The notes below the pieces were generated by a model. The model did no database searches and was not told the DNA's origin. It saw only the letters and a program-made list of their open reading frames with translations. The translations under genes and the position numbers were made by a program. A DNA stretch of 64,000 nt, from positions 124,001-188,000 of the forward strand of contig NZ_JAPDDR010000010.1 in the NCBI RefSeq assembly GCF_025950095.1. Direction: 5' to 3'. Below are positions 54,228-61,808 of this stretch, piece after piece; the stretch's first letter is position 1, and every line of letters begins with the position of its first letter. Origin of the DNA: Luteolibacter rhizosphaerae. Its GTDB lineage: Bacteria > Verrucomicrobiota > Verrucomicrobiia > Verrucomicrobiales > Akkermansiaceae.

Positions 54228-55019
54228 ATGGCCGCTACCGGACGATGGCACGAACGCACCCTGCAGGACGGGGAATGGCTGCGTGCCGATTTCGGGAACC
54301 TGACCCTCATCGTCCTCAGCATCCTGGAGGAATGGCGGGTGGCCGCCCTCTACGGCGAGCAGCGCAAGGTGATGGACAACCTGAACATGCCGCCGGACGA
54401 GCTGCCCTGGCAGCGCTGGGACCGCGGCGAGAAGGACGTGAAGCTGCGCTTCCGCCCGACCTTCCCGGATCGACCCGTGATCATCCGGCCCCGTGCCCCC
54501 CTGCACCTTTCCCCCCGCGCGAAGGCGAATTTCTTCGTCGGCATCCCCGCCTTCATCGAGCTCAGCGCCCACAGCGAGGGCGAATACGAGCGGCTGAACG
54601 CATGGCCGAGCGATCCACCGTCGAACACTTGGCACGGCAGCCCCATCTCCGGGACCCTCTGCTACTCGGTGAAGACCCGCGCCCGGCGGCAGTTCATCCC
54701 GGAGGACTGGCAGGAACTATCGATCATCTCCACCATCGAGATCGCGAACAGCGGCACCCATACCCTGCCCTTCGAGCGGCTCTTCTTCGAGACCGGCCAC
54801 CTGGGCGTCTTCGAACACCTCGGGCGGCTGTGGTCGAACCACGCCCGGGTCCGCACCGGCGACAAGGATGACTCGCTCAGCGGCGTGGTCTTCGGACAGA
54901 AGCCCTTCGGCGATGCCTCCAGCGCGGTGGAGCTCACCCCGCCTCGCCTCGGACGCGTGCGCCGCAGCATGCTCAAGGAGGCCTTCTCCACCTTCCTCGG
55001 CGGACCTCACCGCGATTGA
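54228..55019 (+). CDS. DUF432-family protein next to MscS
   Basis: ATG at 54228 (MAATGRWHERTLQDGEWL) gives 263 residues with no membrane helix. The pattern matches the DUF432 family (LRFRPTFPDRPVIIRPRAPL, KANFFVGIPAFIELSA, ISGTLCYSVKTRARRQFI, CYSVKTRA core, IISTIEIANSGTHTLPFERL). The function is unknown; in archaea and several bacteria DUF432 genes are found beside a mechanosensitive channel gene. Here the stop is 4 bp before the MscS start. It may be a soluble modulator or surface partner of the channel. Confidence 0.7.
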   Translation: MAATGRWHERTLQDGEWLRADFGNLTLIVLSILEEWRVAALYGEQRKVMDNLNMPPDELPWQRWDRGEKDVKLRFRPTFPDRPVIIRPRAPLHLSPRAKANFFVGIPAFIELSAHSEGEYERLNAWPSDPPSNTWHGSPISGTLCYSVKTRARRQFIPEDWQELSIISTIEIANSGTHTLPFERLFFETGHLGVFEHLGRLWSNHARVRTGDKDDSLSGVVFGQKPFGDASSAVELTPPRLGRVRRSMLKEAFSTFLGGPHRD

Positions 55020-55023
55020 CCTC

Positions 55024-55884
55024 ATGCTCGACGAACTCACAGCCTTGTTCTGGAGCAGCCCGGCCCTGCAGAAGGCGGCACGGGTGGCGGTAATCCTCGT
55101 CACCGGGATTCCGCTCGTCCTGCTAATCTCGCGCATCGTCGCGGGCATCCTGCATCCGCGCCTCGGCCAGCAGGGTGGCGATCTCCTTGCCCGCATCGTC
55201 CGCTATGCCGGCTACCTCACGGTGCTGATCGCGGTGCTGCAGGAATTCGGCTTCAATCTGGCGGCCGTGCTGGGTGCGGCGGGCATCGCGGGCGTGGCGA
55301 TCGGCTTCGCCTCGCAGACCTCGCTCTCGAACCTGATCTCCGGACTCTTCATCGTCGGCGAGCGCCCCTTCGAGAAGGGCGATATCATCGAGGTCGGCAC
55401 CTTCACCGGCACCGTCGAGGAGATCGGCCTGATGGCGCTCACGCTGCGCACCTTCGACAATCGCTCGGTGCGGATCCCGAACGAGACCTTGGTGAAGACC
55501 AACGTGGTCACCGTGACCCGCTACCCGATCCGCCGCGTGGACCTGACCATCGGCGTGTCCTACAACGAGGCGATCGACCGCGTGATGAAGGTGCTGCGCG
55601 AGGTCGCGGAAGAACATCACGCCGTGCTCGACGAACCAGAAGCGGTGATCGTCTTCAACGGCTTCGGCGAGTCCTCGCTGAACTTCATGATCGGCGCATG
55701 GACGGTAAAGACGGACGTGATGAAGGTGAAGAACGAGCTGCCGCTGCGGATCAAGGAAGCCTTCGACCGCGAGGGCATCGAGATGCCCTTCCCGCACCGC
55801 GTGCTGGCCGGCGGCAAGGCGATGGAACCGATCCCGGTGATCTTGACGCCCGCACGGGCACCGAACACCGAGCCGGATTCTTGA
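55024..55884 (+). CDS. Small-conductance mechanosensitive channel (MscS family)
   Basis: ATG at 55024 gives 286 residues with three N-terminal helices and the pore helix AVLGAAGIAGVAIGFASQTS with LSNLISGLFIVGERPFEKGD, the MscS signature. The cytoplasmic beta and alpha/beta domains follow (VEEIGLMALTLRTFDNRSVR, IPNETLVKTNVVTVTRYPIR). MscS opens when membrane tension rises and releases solutes during hypo-osmotic shock. It is cotranscribed with the DUF432 gene (4-bp gap), unlike most bacterial mscS genes, which stand alone. Confidence 0.9.
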   Translation: MLDELTALFWSSPALQKAARVAVILVTGIPLVLLISRIVAGILHPRLGQQGGDLLARIVRYAGYLTVLIAVLQEFGFNLAAVLGAAGIAGVAIGFASQTSLSNLISGLFIVGERPFEKGDIIEVGTFTGTVEEIGLMALTLRTFDNRSVRIPNETLVKTNVVTVTRYPIRRVDLTIGVSYNEAIDRVMKVLREVAEEHHAVLDEPEAVIVFNGFGESSLNFMIGAWTVKTDVMKVKNELPLRIKEAFDREGIEMPFPHRVLAGGKAMEPIPVILTPARAPNTEPDS

Positions 55885-55919
55885 CCCCCGGCGTGGCTTG
55901 CGACATGGCTTGAGCGGCC

Positions 55920-56681
55920 ATGAAGCTCCCGAACATCCTGCTCCTGCTCGCCCTCGCCGTGGCAGCGATGACGCTCGGCTTCTTCTTCGGGGGATCGAGG
56001 GACAAGGCGGTCCCCTCGGCAACTCCCGCCGGGCTCTCGCCCACCCCGAAACCTTCGGTGGCCCTCCCGCCTCCGCCGGAACTTCTCAAAACCTGCCGGG
56101 CCATCGCGGCACTGGACCTGATCCTATCTCCGGAATGGGAGGACCGCTTTTACTCCTTCGACTCGAAATGGGCTCCCGACGCGCAGATGGCCAGCATGCG
56201 CGACGGCAGCGGCGATTCGTGGCACATCGTCTTCAGCGACAAGGGCTGGACCGCACTCCGAGGATTCGTCCACGAATCGCTTGCCGCCGGAGAACGCGGC
56301 AGCCTTTCGGCAGCCATCCGGGCTGCCTGCCCGCCGGAGCTCAAGAGCTTTACCGAAGAGGCGGCTTTCGATTGGGAGAACACCACCATCTGCTACTTCC
56401 ACACCGGCGGGGACTCCCCATGGCAGCGGGCGAACGACCTGACGCCGCTCGCGGGTGTCGATACCTACGAGGACGGCCTGCTGTGGGATCTGACCCAAGG
56501 CCCGGAAGGCTACATGCGGCACGCGGAGGACTACTTCGAGCAGAAGATCCCCTTGGAGATCGTGCAGCATGTCTTCGACTTGAAGCCGATCACGCCGGAG
56601 ATGGTAAAACAGCTGAATCCCGAGACGGACTATTCGAGGATCGAGGACGAGCTCCCCGGGAAGATCGGCTACCAGCGCTGA
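55920..56681 (+). CDS. Membrane-anchored hypothetical protein
   Basis: The 253-residue product has an N-terminal hydrophobic helix (IPNILLLLALAVAAMTLGFF region, a signal anchor), a Pro/Ser-rich linker (about 30-52) and a soluble C-terminal domain of about 200 residues with several Trp (GDSWHIVFSDKGWTALRGF, AAFDWENTTICYFHTGGD). No family was recognised. It lies 36 bp after mscS on the same strand and could belong to its operon. Confidence 0.5.
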   Translation: MKLPNILLLLALAVAAMTLGFFFGGSRDKAVPSATPAGLSPTPKPSVALPPPPELLKTCRAIAALDLILSPEWEDRFYSFDSKWAPDAQMASMRDGSGDSWHIVFSDKGWTALRGFVHESLAAGERGSLSAAIRAACPPELKSFTEEAAFDWENTTICYFHTGGDSPWQRANDLTPLAGVDTYEDGLLWDLTQGPEGYMRHAEDYFEQKIPLEIVQHVFDLKPITPEMVKQLNPETDYSRIEDELPGKIGYQR

Positions 56682-56734
56682 AGGCCTGATTCCCGGTTGC
56701 AGGGCACCGGGTCCGGCGCTCCAGTTAGAGACCG

Positions 56735-59158
56735 ATGCCCGCCTCCCCGCTCCAGCCCTTCTTCAAGCACAAGGGCTGGAAGGCTTTTCCCTTTCAGAAG
56801 GAAGTCTGGTCGGCCTATGAGGCGGGCAAGTCCGGCCTGCTGCACGCCCCGACCGGGCAGGGCAAGACCCTCGCGGTCTGGCTCGGTCCGGTGGAGGAGA
56901 CTCTCAAGTCGAAGAAGCGGCCGCAGAGCTGCACGGTCCTGTGGCTGACTCCGCTGCGGGCCTTGGCACAGGACACCCTGCGTGCCTTACGGGAGCCACT
57001 GGAGATCCTCGCCCCGGAGTTGCAGGTGGAGGCGCGTACCGGAGACACCTCGGCGGCCATCCGGGCACGGCTGCGCAAGACCCTGCCCTTTGGCCTCGTC
57101 ACCACGCCGGAGAGCCTGTCGCTGATGCTGACCCACGCCGACACCCGGGAGAAACTTTCCGGGCTGAAGGCGGTGATCGTGGACGAGTGGCACGAGCTGA
57201 TGGGCTCGAAACGCGGGGTGCAGGCGGAACTCTGTCTCGCCCGCTTGCGGGCCTGGTTCCCGGAGCTCCGGATCTGGGGCCTCTCCGCCACGCTGGGGAA
57301 TCTCGATGAGGCCCGGGCGGTGCTGCTCGGGGACAAGAACCCGGGCGCGATCACCGTCTCCGCGGACCTGAAGAAGGAGATCAAGGTGGAGACGATCATC
57401 CCGAAGGAGATCGACCGCTTTCCGTGGTCCGGCCACATCGGCACCCAACTCGCACCGCAGGTGCTGAAGGAACTGGATAAGGCCCGGACCACCCTGGTCT
57501 TCACAAACACCCGCTCGCAGGTGGAAATCTGGTGCCAGGAGCTGCTCTCCCTGCGGCCGGAATGGCAGGACCGGATCGCCATGCACCACGGCTCGCTGGA
57601 TCCGGAGGAGCGGGCGAAGGTGGAGCAGGGGCTGCGGGATGGTTCGCTGCGCTGCGTAGTCTGCACCTCCTCGCTCGACCTCGGCGTGGACTTCTCGCCG
57701 GTCGATCAGGTGATCCAAGTCGGTTCGCCAAAGGGGATCGCACGCATGCTCCAGCGGGCCGGAAGATCGGGCCACCAGCCGGGTAAGACATCTCGTATCC
57801 TAGGAGTGCCGACATTCGCGATGGAGCTGGTGGAATTCGCCGCCGTGCGCGATGCGGCCCTGGTAAGACATCTTGAATCCCGCAAGCCGCTGCGTAAGCC
57901 GCTCGATGTTCTCGTTCAGCATCTGGTGACCTGCGCGATTGGAGAACCGTTCGAGCCGGAGGAAATGCGCCGCGAGATACAATCGGCCGCCGCGTATCAC
58001 GACCTGAGCGATACGGAGTGGGACTGGTGTCTCGGCTTCATATCCTGCGGCGGCAAGGCTCTGTCCGCGTATCCCCGATATCGCAAGGCGCGCTTCGAGG
58101 GCGGGAAATATGTGGTCGATGACAAGCGTCTGATCCAGCAGCACCGTCTATCCATCGGCACCATATCCTCGGATACCCACATCAGTGTCCGCTTCGCCAA
58201 CGGCCAGAACCTCGGCACCGTGGAAGAAGGATTCATCAGTCGTTTGAAACCCGGCAGCCTGCTTGTCTTCGCGGGACGGAAGCTAGAACTCGTCCGCCTC
58301 CACAACAAAGTCGCCACCGTTAAGCTAGCAACGAAAAGCGCCAAGGGACAGATCGCCGTATGGGGCGGAAGCAAGATGCCGCTGTCCACCGAGCTTGCCC
58401 ACGCGACTGCAGCACGGCTGCGCGGGGAAGGCAAACCGGCACCCGAAATGAAGGCCGTCGCTCCCATCCTGGCGATCCAGAAGCGCTGGTCGGAACTACC
58501 CGATGACCGGACGCTTCTGGTCGAGCACGCCCGCTCCCGGGAAGGTGAACACTTGTTTGTTTACCCCATGGCAGGCCGCTTGGTGCACGAGGGGATCGGC
58601 GCTCTGATGGCTTACCGGCTGCGTTTGAAAGAGACCGTCACCGTCACCTACAACGACTACGGCTTCTCTTTGACCTCCCGACGCGGACTCTTCCTGAGCG
58701 AAGATTCAATTCGTTTGAATCTAACGTTGGATAATTTACTTGAAGACCTCGTCGCTTGCGTGAACACCGCCGAGCTCGCCCGCCGGCAGTTCCGGGAAGT
58801 CGCCCGGGTGGCCGGTCTCATTCTTCAGACCCTGCCCGGCCGTCCGCAGCGTTCCCAACGTGAAGTTCAATCGAGTTCTCGGCTTTTGTTTGAGGTATTG
58901 GAGCGCTACGATCCTGGCAACCTTCTCCTTCTCCAGTCTCAGCGTGAAATTTTAGAGCGTCAGCTTGAATACAGCAGATTGTACGAAGTTCTCTCTGATC
59001 TAAAAAAGCGACCAATACATCTGATTGAAACTAAAAATCTAACACCTATGGCATTCCCGCTTTGGGCCGATCGCCTCTCCGCCACTTTGTCTGCTGGAGA
59101 TGCCGCAGAACGCCTCGAACAAATGCTTCAGAACCTCAACCAAGCCGCTTCCAAATGA
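56735..59158 (+). CDS. Ligase-associated DEXH-box DNA helicase (LHR-like)
   Basis: The 807-residue product has helicase motif I LHAPTGQGKTLAVWLG (near 37), motif II VDEWHELMGSKRG (DEWH, near 147), LRIWGLSATLGNLDEA, motif IV TTLVFTNTRSQVEIWCQEL and motif VI QRAGRSGHQPGKTSR, followed by an LHR-type winged-helix and oligonucleotide-binding region. It fits the TIGR04121-type helicase found beside an ATP-dependent DNA ligase and a PdeM nuclease in a DNA-repair set. Only PdeM is present here; the ligase and exonuclease are not in the window. The last third (about 57780-59158) has visibly different codon use, with more TTG and AT-rich codons, than the first two thirds. Confidence 0.88.
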   Translation: MPASPLQPFFKHKGWKAFPFQKEVWSAYEAGKSGLLHAPTGQGKTLAVWLGPVEETLKSKKRPQSCTVLWLTPLRALAQDTLRALREPLEILAPELQVEARTGDTSAAIRARLRKTLPFGLVTTPESLSLMLTHADTREKLSGLKAVIVDEWHELMGSKRGVQAELCLARLRAWFPELRIWGLSATLGNLDEARAVLLGDKNPGAITVSADLKKEIKVETIIPKEIDRFPWSGHIGTQLAPQVLKELDKARTTLVFTNTRSQVEIWCQELLSLRPEWQDRIAMHHGSLDPEERAKVEQGLRDGSLRCVVCTSSLDLGVDFSPVDQVIQVGSPKGIARMLQRAGRSGHQPGKTSRILGVPTFAMELVEFAAVRDAALVRHLESRKPLRKPLDVLVQHLVTCAIGEPFEPEEMRREIQSAAAYHDLSDTEWDWCLGFISCGGKALSAYPRYRKARFEGGKYVVDDKRLIQQHRLSIGTISSDTHISVRFANGQNLGTVEEGFISRLKPGSLLVFAGRKLELVRLHNKVATVKLATKSAKGQIAVWGGSKMPLSTELAHATAARLRGEGKPAPEMKAVAPILAIQKRWSELPDDRTLLVEHARSREGEHLFVYPMAGRLVHEGIGALMAYRLRLKETVTVTYNDYGFSLTSRRGLFLSEDSIRLNLTLDNLLEDLVACVNTAELARRQFREVARVAGLILQTLPGRPQRSQREVQSSSRLLFEVLERYDPGNLLLLQSQREILERQLEYSRLYEVLSDLKKRPIHLIETKNLTPMAFPLWADRLSATLSAGDAAERLEQMLQNLNQAASK

Positions 59159-59805
59159 ACATCCAAATCCAAGATCAAACACTCCAGCTCCTGCCGGGAA
59201 TGGGCACGCTGCTTGAGGACGGCACGCTCATCGTAGCGGATCTCCACTTGGGCAAAGCCAGTGCATTTCAAGCGAAAGGACTCGCCATTCCGGAGGGTGA
59301 CAGCGAGGTCGATCTGAAACGTTTGACTGAGATCTGCAAATGGAACCAGGCACAACGGCTGGTGGTGAATGGCGACCTCTTCCACTCCCCGGCAGGCCTC
59401 ACTCCCGAGATCGAGCGTTTGATTGAAATGTGGCTCGATGAAGTCCGGATCCCCGTCCAACTCATCCTCGGCAATCACGACCGGAAACTGCCGCGGATCC
59501 CCCACGGACTCGATCCGGTCGACTCCGTTACCTACGGCGGCGTACACATCGTTCACGATCCCAAGGATGCCCCGAAGGACGCTATCTCGGTCACCGCGCA
59601 CTGGCATCCGGTGGTGAAGATAGCGGACGGCAAACGCACCTCGCTGCGCCTTCCCTGTTTTCTCCTTCGCAAGAATAGCCTTATCCTCCCCGCCTTCGGC
59701 AGTTTTACCGGCGGTCAGATCATGGATGTGGAGGAAGGGGACCGCTATTTTGTCAGCCCCGGAGAGGATGTGCTGGAGGTTCCGGAAGAACTTATCCGGG
59801 GGTGA
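59155..59805 (+). CDS. pdeM: Ligase-associated DNA-damage-response endonuclease PdeM
   Basis: The ATG overlaps the helicase stop (ATGA), so the two are translationally coupled. The 216-residue product is a calcineurin-like phosphoesterase with metal motifs IVADLHLGKASAF, LVVNGDLFHSPAG, LILGNHDRKLP and TAHWHPVVK, matching PdeM of the LHR/ligase/exonuclease repair cluster. It cuts DNA in a Mn2+-dependent manner in related systems. Codon use resembles the AT-richer end of the helicase in its first part. Confidence 0.9.
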   Translation: MNIQIQDQTLQLLPGMGTLLEDGTLIVADLHLGKASAFQAKGLAIPEGDSEVDLKRLTEICKWNQAQRLVVNGDLFHSPAGLTPEIERLIEMWLDEVRIPVQLILGNHDRKLPRIPHGLDPVDSVTYGGVHIVHDPKDAPKDAISVTAHWHPVVKIADGKRTSLRLPCFLLRKNSLILPAFGSFTGGQIMDVEEGDRYFVSPGEDVLEVPEELIRG

Positions 59806-59814
59806 ATTCCCGCA

Positions 59815-60207
59815 TCATAGCGCACCGGCGGCGGGGGGCGGGACATAAGCGGCCCGGGCTTTTTTTACTTCCTGATGGTTCTCGAAAGCCCACTGGACCA
59901 GTGGCTCCATTTTCTCGAGGAGGGATGTCCCGAGTGAGGTGAGGGTGTATTCCACCTTAGGCGGGACGGTGGGATAGACCTTGCGGGATAGGTAACCATC
60001 CCGCTCCAAAGTGCGCAGGGTCTGCGATAGCATCCGCTGCGAGATATCGCCGATCGCCCGTTTGATCTCCGTAAACCGGAGTGTCCCCACCGAAAGATTG
60101 GTCAGGACCAAGACGCTCCAGCGGTCGCCGATACAGTCCAGCACATCGCGCACCGGACATTTCTCGGCTTGGGAGCTGGCGCAGACGGGTGGCAGGTCGA
60201 TCTTCAT
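59815..60207 (-). CDS. HxlR-family transcriptional regulator
   Basis: The 130-residue product is a single winged-helix HxlR protein (CPVRDVLDCIGDRWSVLVLT, RFTEIKRAIGDISQRMLSQT, LRTLERDGYLSRKVYPTVPP, KVEYTLTSLGTSLLEKMEPL). Cysteines at 9, 17 and 24 could serve redox or quinone sensing, as in YodB-like members. It is transcribed away from qorB and probably represses it. The order is the same as ytfH-ytfG in E. coli. Its own 3' end abuts pdeM (9 bp). Confidence 0.9.
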   Translation of the reverse strand: MKIDLPPVCASSQAEKCPVRDVLDCIGDRWSVLVLTNLSVGTLRFTEIKRAIGDISQRMLSQTLRTLERDGYLSRKVYPTVPPKVEYTLTSLGTSLLEKMEPLVQWAFENHQEVKKARAAYVPPPAAGAL

Positions 60208-60262
60208 GGGCTCGGATGGCAGTGGTTACCGCGGCGTAACCGGGTGACAAAAACAACCCCTC

Positions 60263-60291
60263 TTGCGAGGTTTACGGCCTCACGGTATCAA
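60263..60291 (+). promoter_or_regulatory. Candidate sigma-70 promoter of qorB
   Basis: TTGCGA and TATCAA are spaced by 17 nt, 60-70 bp upstream of the qorB ATG. The two 16-bp direct repeats lie downstream of it. Confidence 0.45.
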
Positions 60292-60296
60292 ATCGT

Positions 60297-60348
60297 AACC
60301 AAGCATCAACTCAATACCAAGGATGCTTTCGGAACCAAGTATCACCTC
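60297..60348 (+). promoter_or_regulatory. Direct repeat, probable HxlR operator
   Basis: AACCAAGCATCAACTC (60297-60312) and AACCAAGTATCACCTC (60333-60348) match at 14 of 16 positions, and the second ends 9 nt before the qorB start. A shorter AATACCAAGGATG at 60313-60325 may be a third, weaker site. Location between HxlR and its divergent target fits an operator. Confidence 0.45.
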
Positions 60349-60356
60349 AACTGATC

Positions 60357-61211
60357 ATGATTGCCATCACCGGAGCCAGCGGCCAACTCGGCCGCCTCGT
60401 CGTCCTGCAACTCCTCAAGCAGGTCCCCGCCACGGAGCTCGTCGCCGTCGTCCGTGATGCCTCCAAGGCCGCCGACCTCGCGGCTCGGGGCGTGCAAATC
60501 CGCACCGCCACCTACGACGATCCCGCCTCCCTCGAACTCGCCTTCGCCGGCGCGGAGCGGGTGCTGCTCGTCTCCTCCAATGATCTCGGGAACCGCGTGA
60601 CCCAGCACGGCAATGCCATCGCAGCCGCCAAGCGCGCCGGGGCCGGGCAGCTCGTTTACACCAGCGTCCTTCACGCCGACCGCTCGCCGCTGGGACTGGC
60701 ACAGGAGCATTACGAAACGGAGAAGCTCATCGCCGCCTCCGGACTCCCCCACTCCATCCTGCGGAACGGCTGGTACACGGAGAACTATACCGCCTCCCTG
60801 CCCGGAGCACTGGCCAATGGCGCCCTGCTCGGCAGCGCGGGCGAGGGCCGGATCTCCTCCGCGGCACGCCAAGACTATGCGGAGGCGGCCGCCGCGGTGC
60901 TCACCCGCCCGATCGAAGCAGCACGGGTCTTCGAACTCGCGGGAGATGATTCCTACACCCTCGCCGAGTTCGCCGCGGAAGTAAGCCGTCAGAGCGGGAA
61001 GGAGCTCCCCTATCGCAATCTCCCAGAAGCCGAATACGCGGCAATCCTGAAACAGATCGGCCTGCCCGCCCCGCTGGCGGACCTCATTGCCGATAGCGAC
61101 CGGGGAGCCTCGCAGGGCGGACTCTTCGACGACGGGAATGAACTGAGCCGACTCATCGGCCACGCGACCACACCGCTGGCGGACTCGGTAAAGGCGGCTC
61201 TGGCCGGTTAA
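60357..61211 (+). CDS. qorB: NAD(P)H:quinone oxidoreductase 2-like / NmrA-type Rossmann protein
   Basis: The 284-residue product has the N-terminal NAD(P) loop TGASGQLGRLVVLQLLKQ, VAVVRDASKAADLAARGVQI, VLLVSSNDLG, TSVLHADRSPLGLAQEHYET and ILRNGWYTENY, matching QorB (YtfG) of the atypical SDR/NmrA group. It reduces quinones or binds NADPH in E. coli. The divergent HxlR gene supports a quinone- or aldehyde-stress role, as for ytfG/ytfH. Confidence 0.88.
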   Translation: MIAITGASGQLGRLVVLQLLKQVPATELVAVVRDASKAADLAARGVQIRTATYDDPASLELAFAGAERVLLVSSNDLGNRVTQHGNAIAAAKRAGAGQLVYTSVLHADRSPLGLAQEHYETEKLIAASGLPHSILRNGWYTENYTASLPGALANGALLGSAGEGRISSAARQDYAEAAAAVLTRPIEAARVFELAGDDSYTLAEFAAEVSRQSGKELPYRNLPEAEYAAILKQIGLPAPLADLIADSDRGASQGGLFDDGNELSRLIGHATTPLADSVKAALAG

Positions 61212-61267
61212 TCGGGTGAGGTGTCATTTCAGGTTTCCTTCCGGCGAGCGGATCAACAGAGTGAAAG

Positions 61268-61777
61268 GTGTCGCCACTGTCTCCTTCCGATCGAAGCCGT
61301 CCCTTGCGACGGGCGCTCGCCCTGCTCATGGGGTTGTTGGGCTTGTTCGGCCTCCTGCTGTTCTACTCCGGAGCGAGCCGTTTGATCGGACTATCGAAAT
61401 CCCGCGACTGGATCGAAATCGAAGCCGTCTACTCCGACCTGCAAGCGGGGCAGAGCGTCACGCATGTGGTGACCGGTCGGGATGGGACCACCACACAACA
61501 GACCCTCACAATCGGAGGACTACCTTACGTCGAATATAGTATCGGTTCTGAACGGCATGTCGCGAGACTCGATCCCGGCCCCTTCCGCGACAGGAACCCG
61601 TCCGTGACCATCGCTTATGACCCGGCAGAGCCCTTCCGCTGCCGGCTGGCAGGCGAGCGACTCCGGCGGGTACTGGCTCAGGAATTCGGGATCGGGATCA
61701 TCGCTGTACTGATGGCGCTGATCCTAATCCCGAGGCTGCTTTCAGGAGCGAAGACCGGAGACCCGCCGACCGCCTAG
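61268..61777 (+). CDS. DUF3592-like membrane protein
   Basis: GTG at 61268 gives 169 residues. Two membrane helices (about 15-37 and 143-162) enclose a domain (SRDWIEIEAVYSDLQAGQSV, PYVEYSIGSERHVARLDPGP, NPSVTIAYDPAEPFRCRLAG) with the DUF3592 pattern of an SH3-like/beta fold in which 'YDPxxP' is typical. Its function is unknown. The stop codon lies within the left arm of the hairpin at 61770-61795. Confidence 0.65.
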   Translation: MSPLSPSDRSRPLRRALALLMGLLGLFGLLLFYSGASRLIGLSKSRDWIEIEAVYSDLQAGQSVTHVVTGRDGTTTQQTLTIGGLPYVEYSIGSERHVARLDPGPFRDRNPSVTIAYDPAEPFRCRLAGERLRRVLAQEFGIGIIAVLMALILIPRLLSGAKTGDPPTA

Positions 61778-61795
61778 GCCTCGCGACCTAGGCGG
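61770..61795. terminator. 9-bp hairpin between the DUF3592 and SGNH genes
   Basis: CCGCCTAGG (61770-61778) pairs perfectly with CCTAGGCGG (61787-61795). It lies at the meeting of two convergent genes (ends at 61777 and 61809) and may act in both directions; no T-run was seen. Confidence 0.5.
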
Positions 61796-61808
61796 GCTGA
61801 CATGGCAC

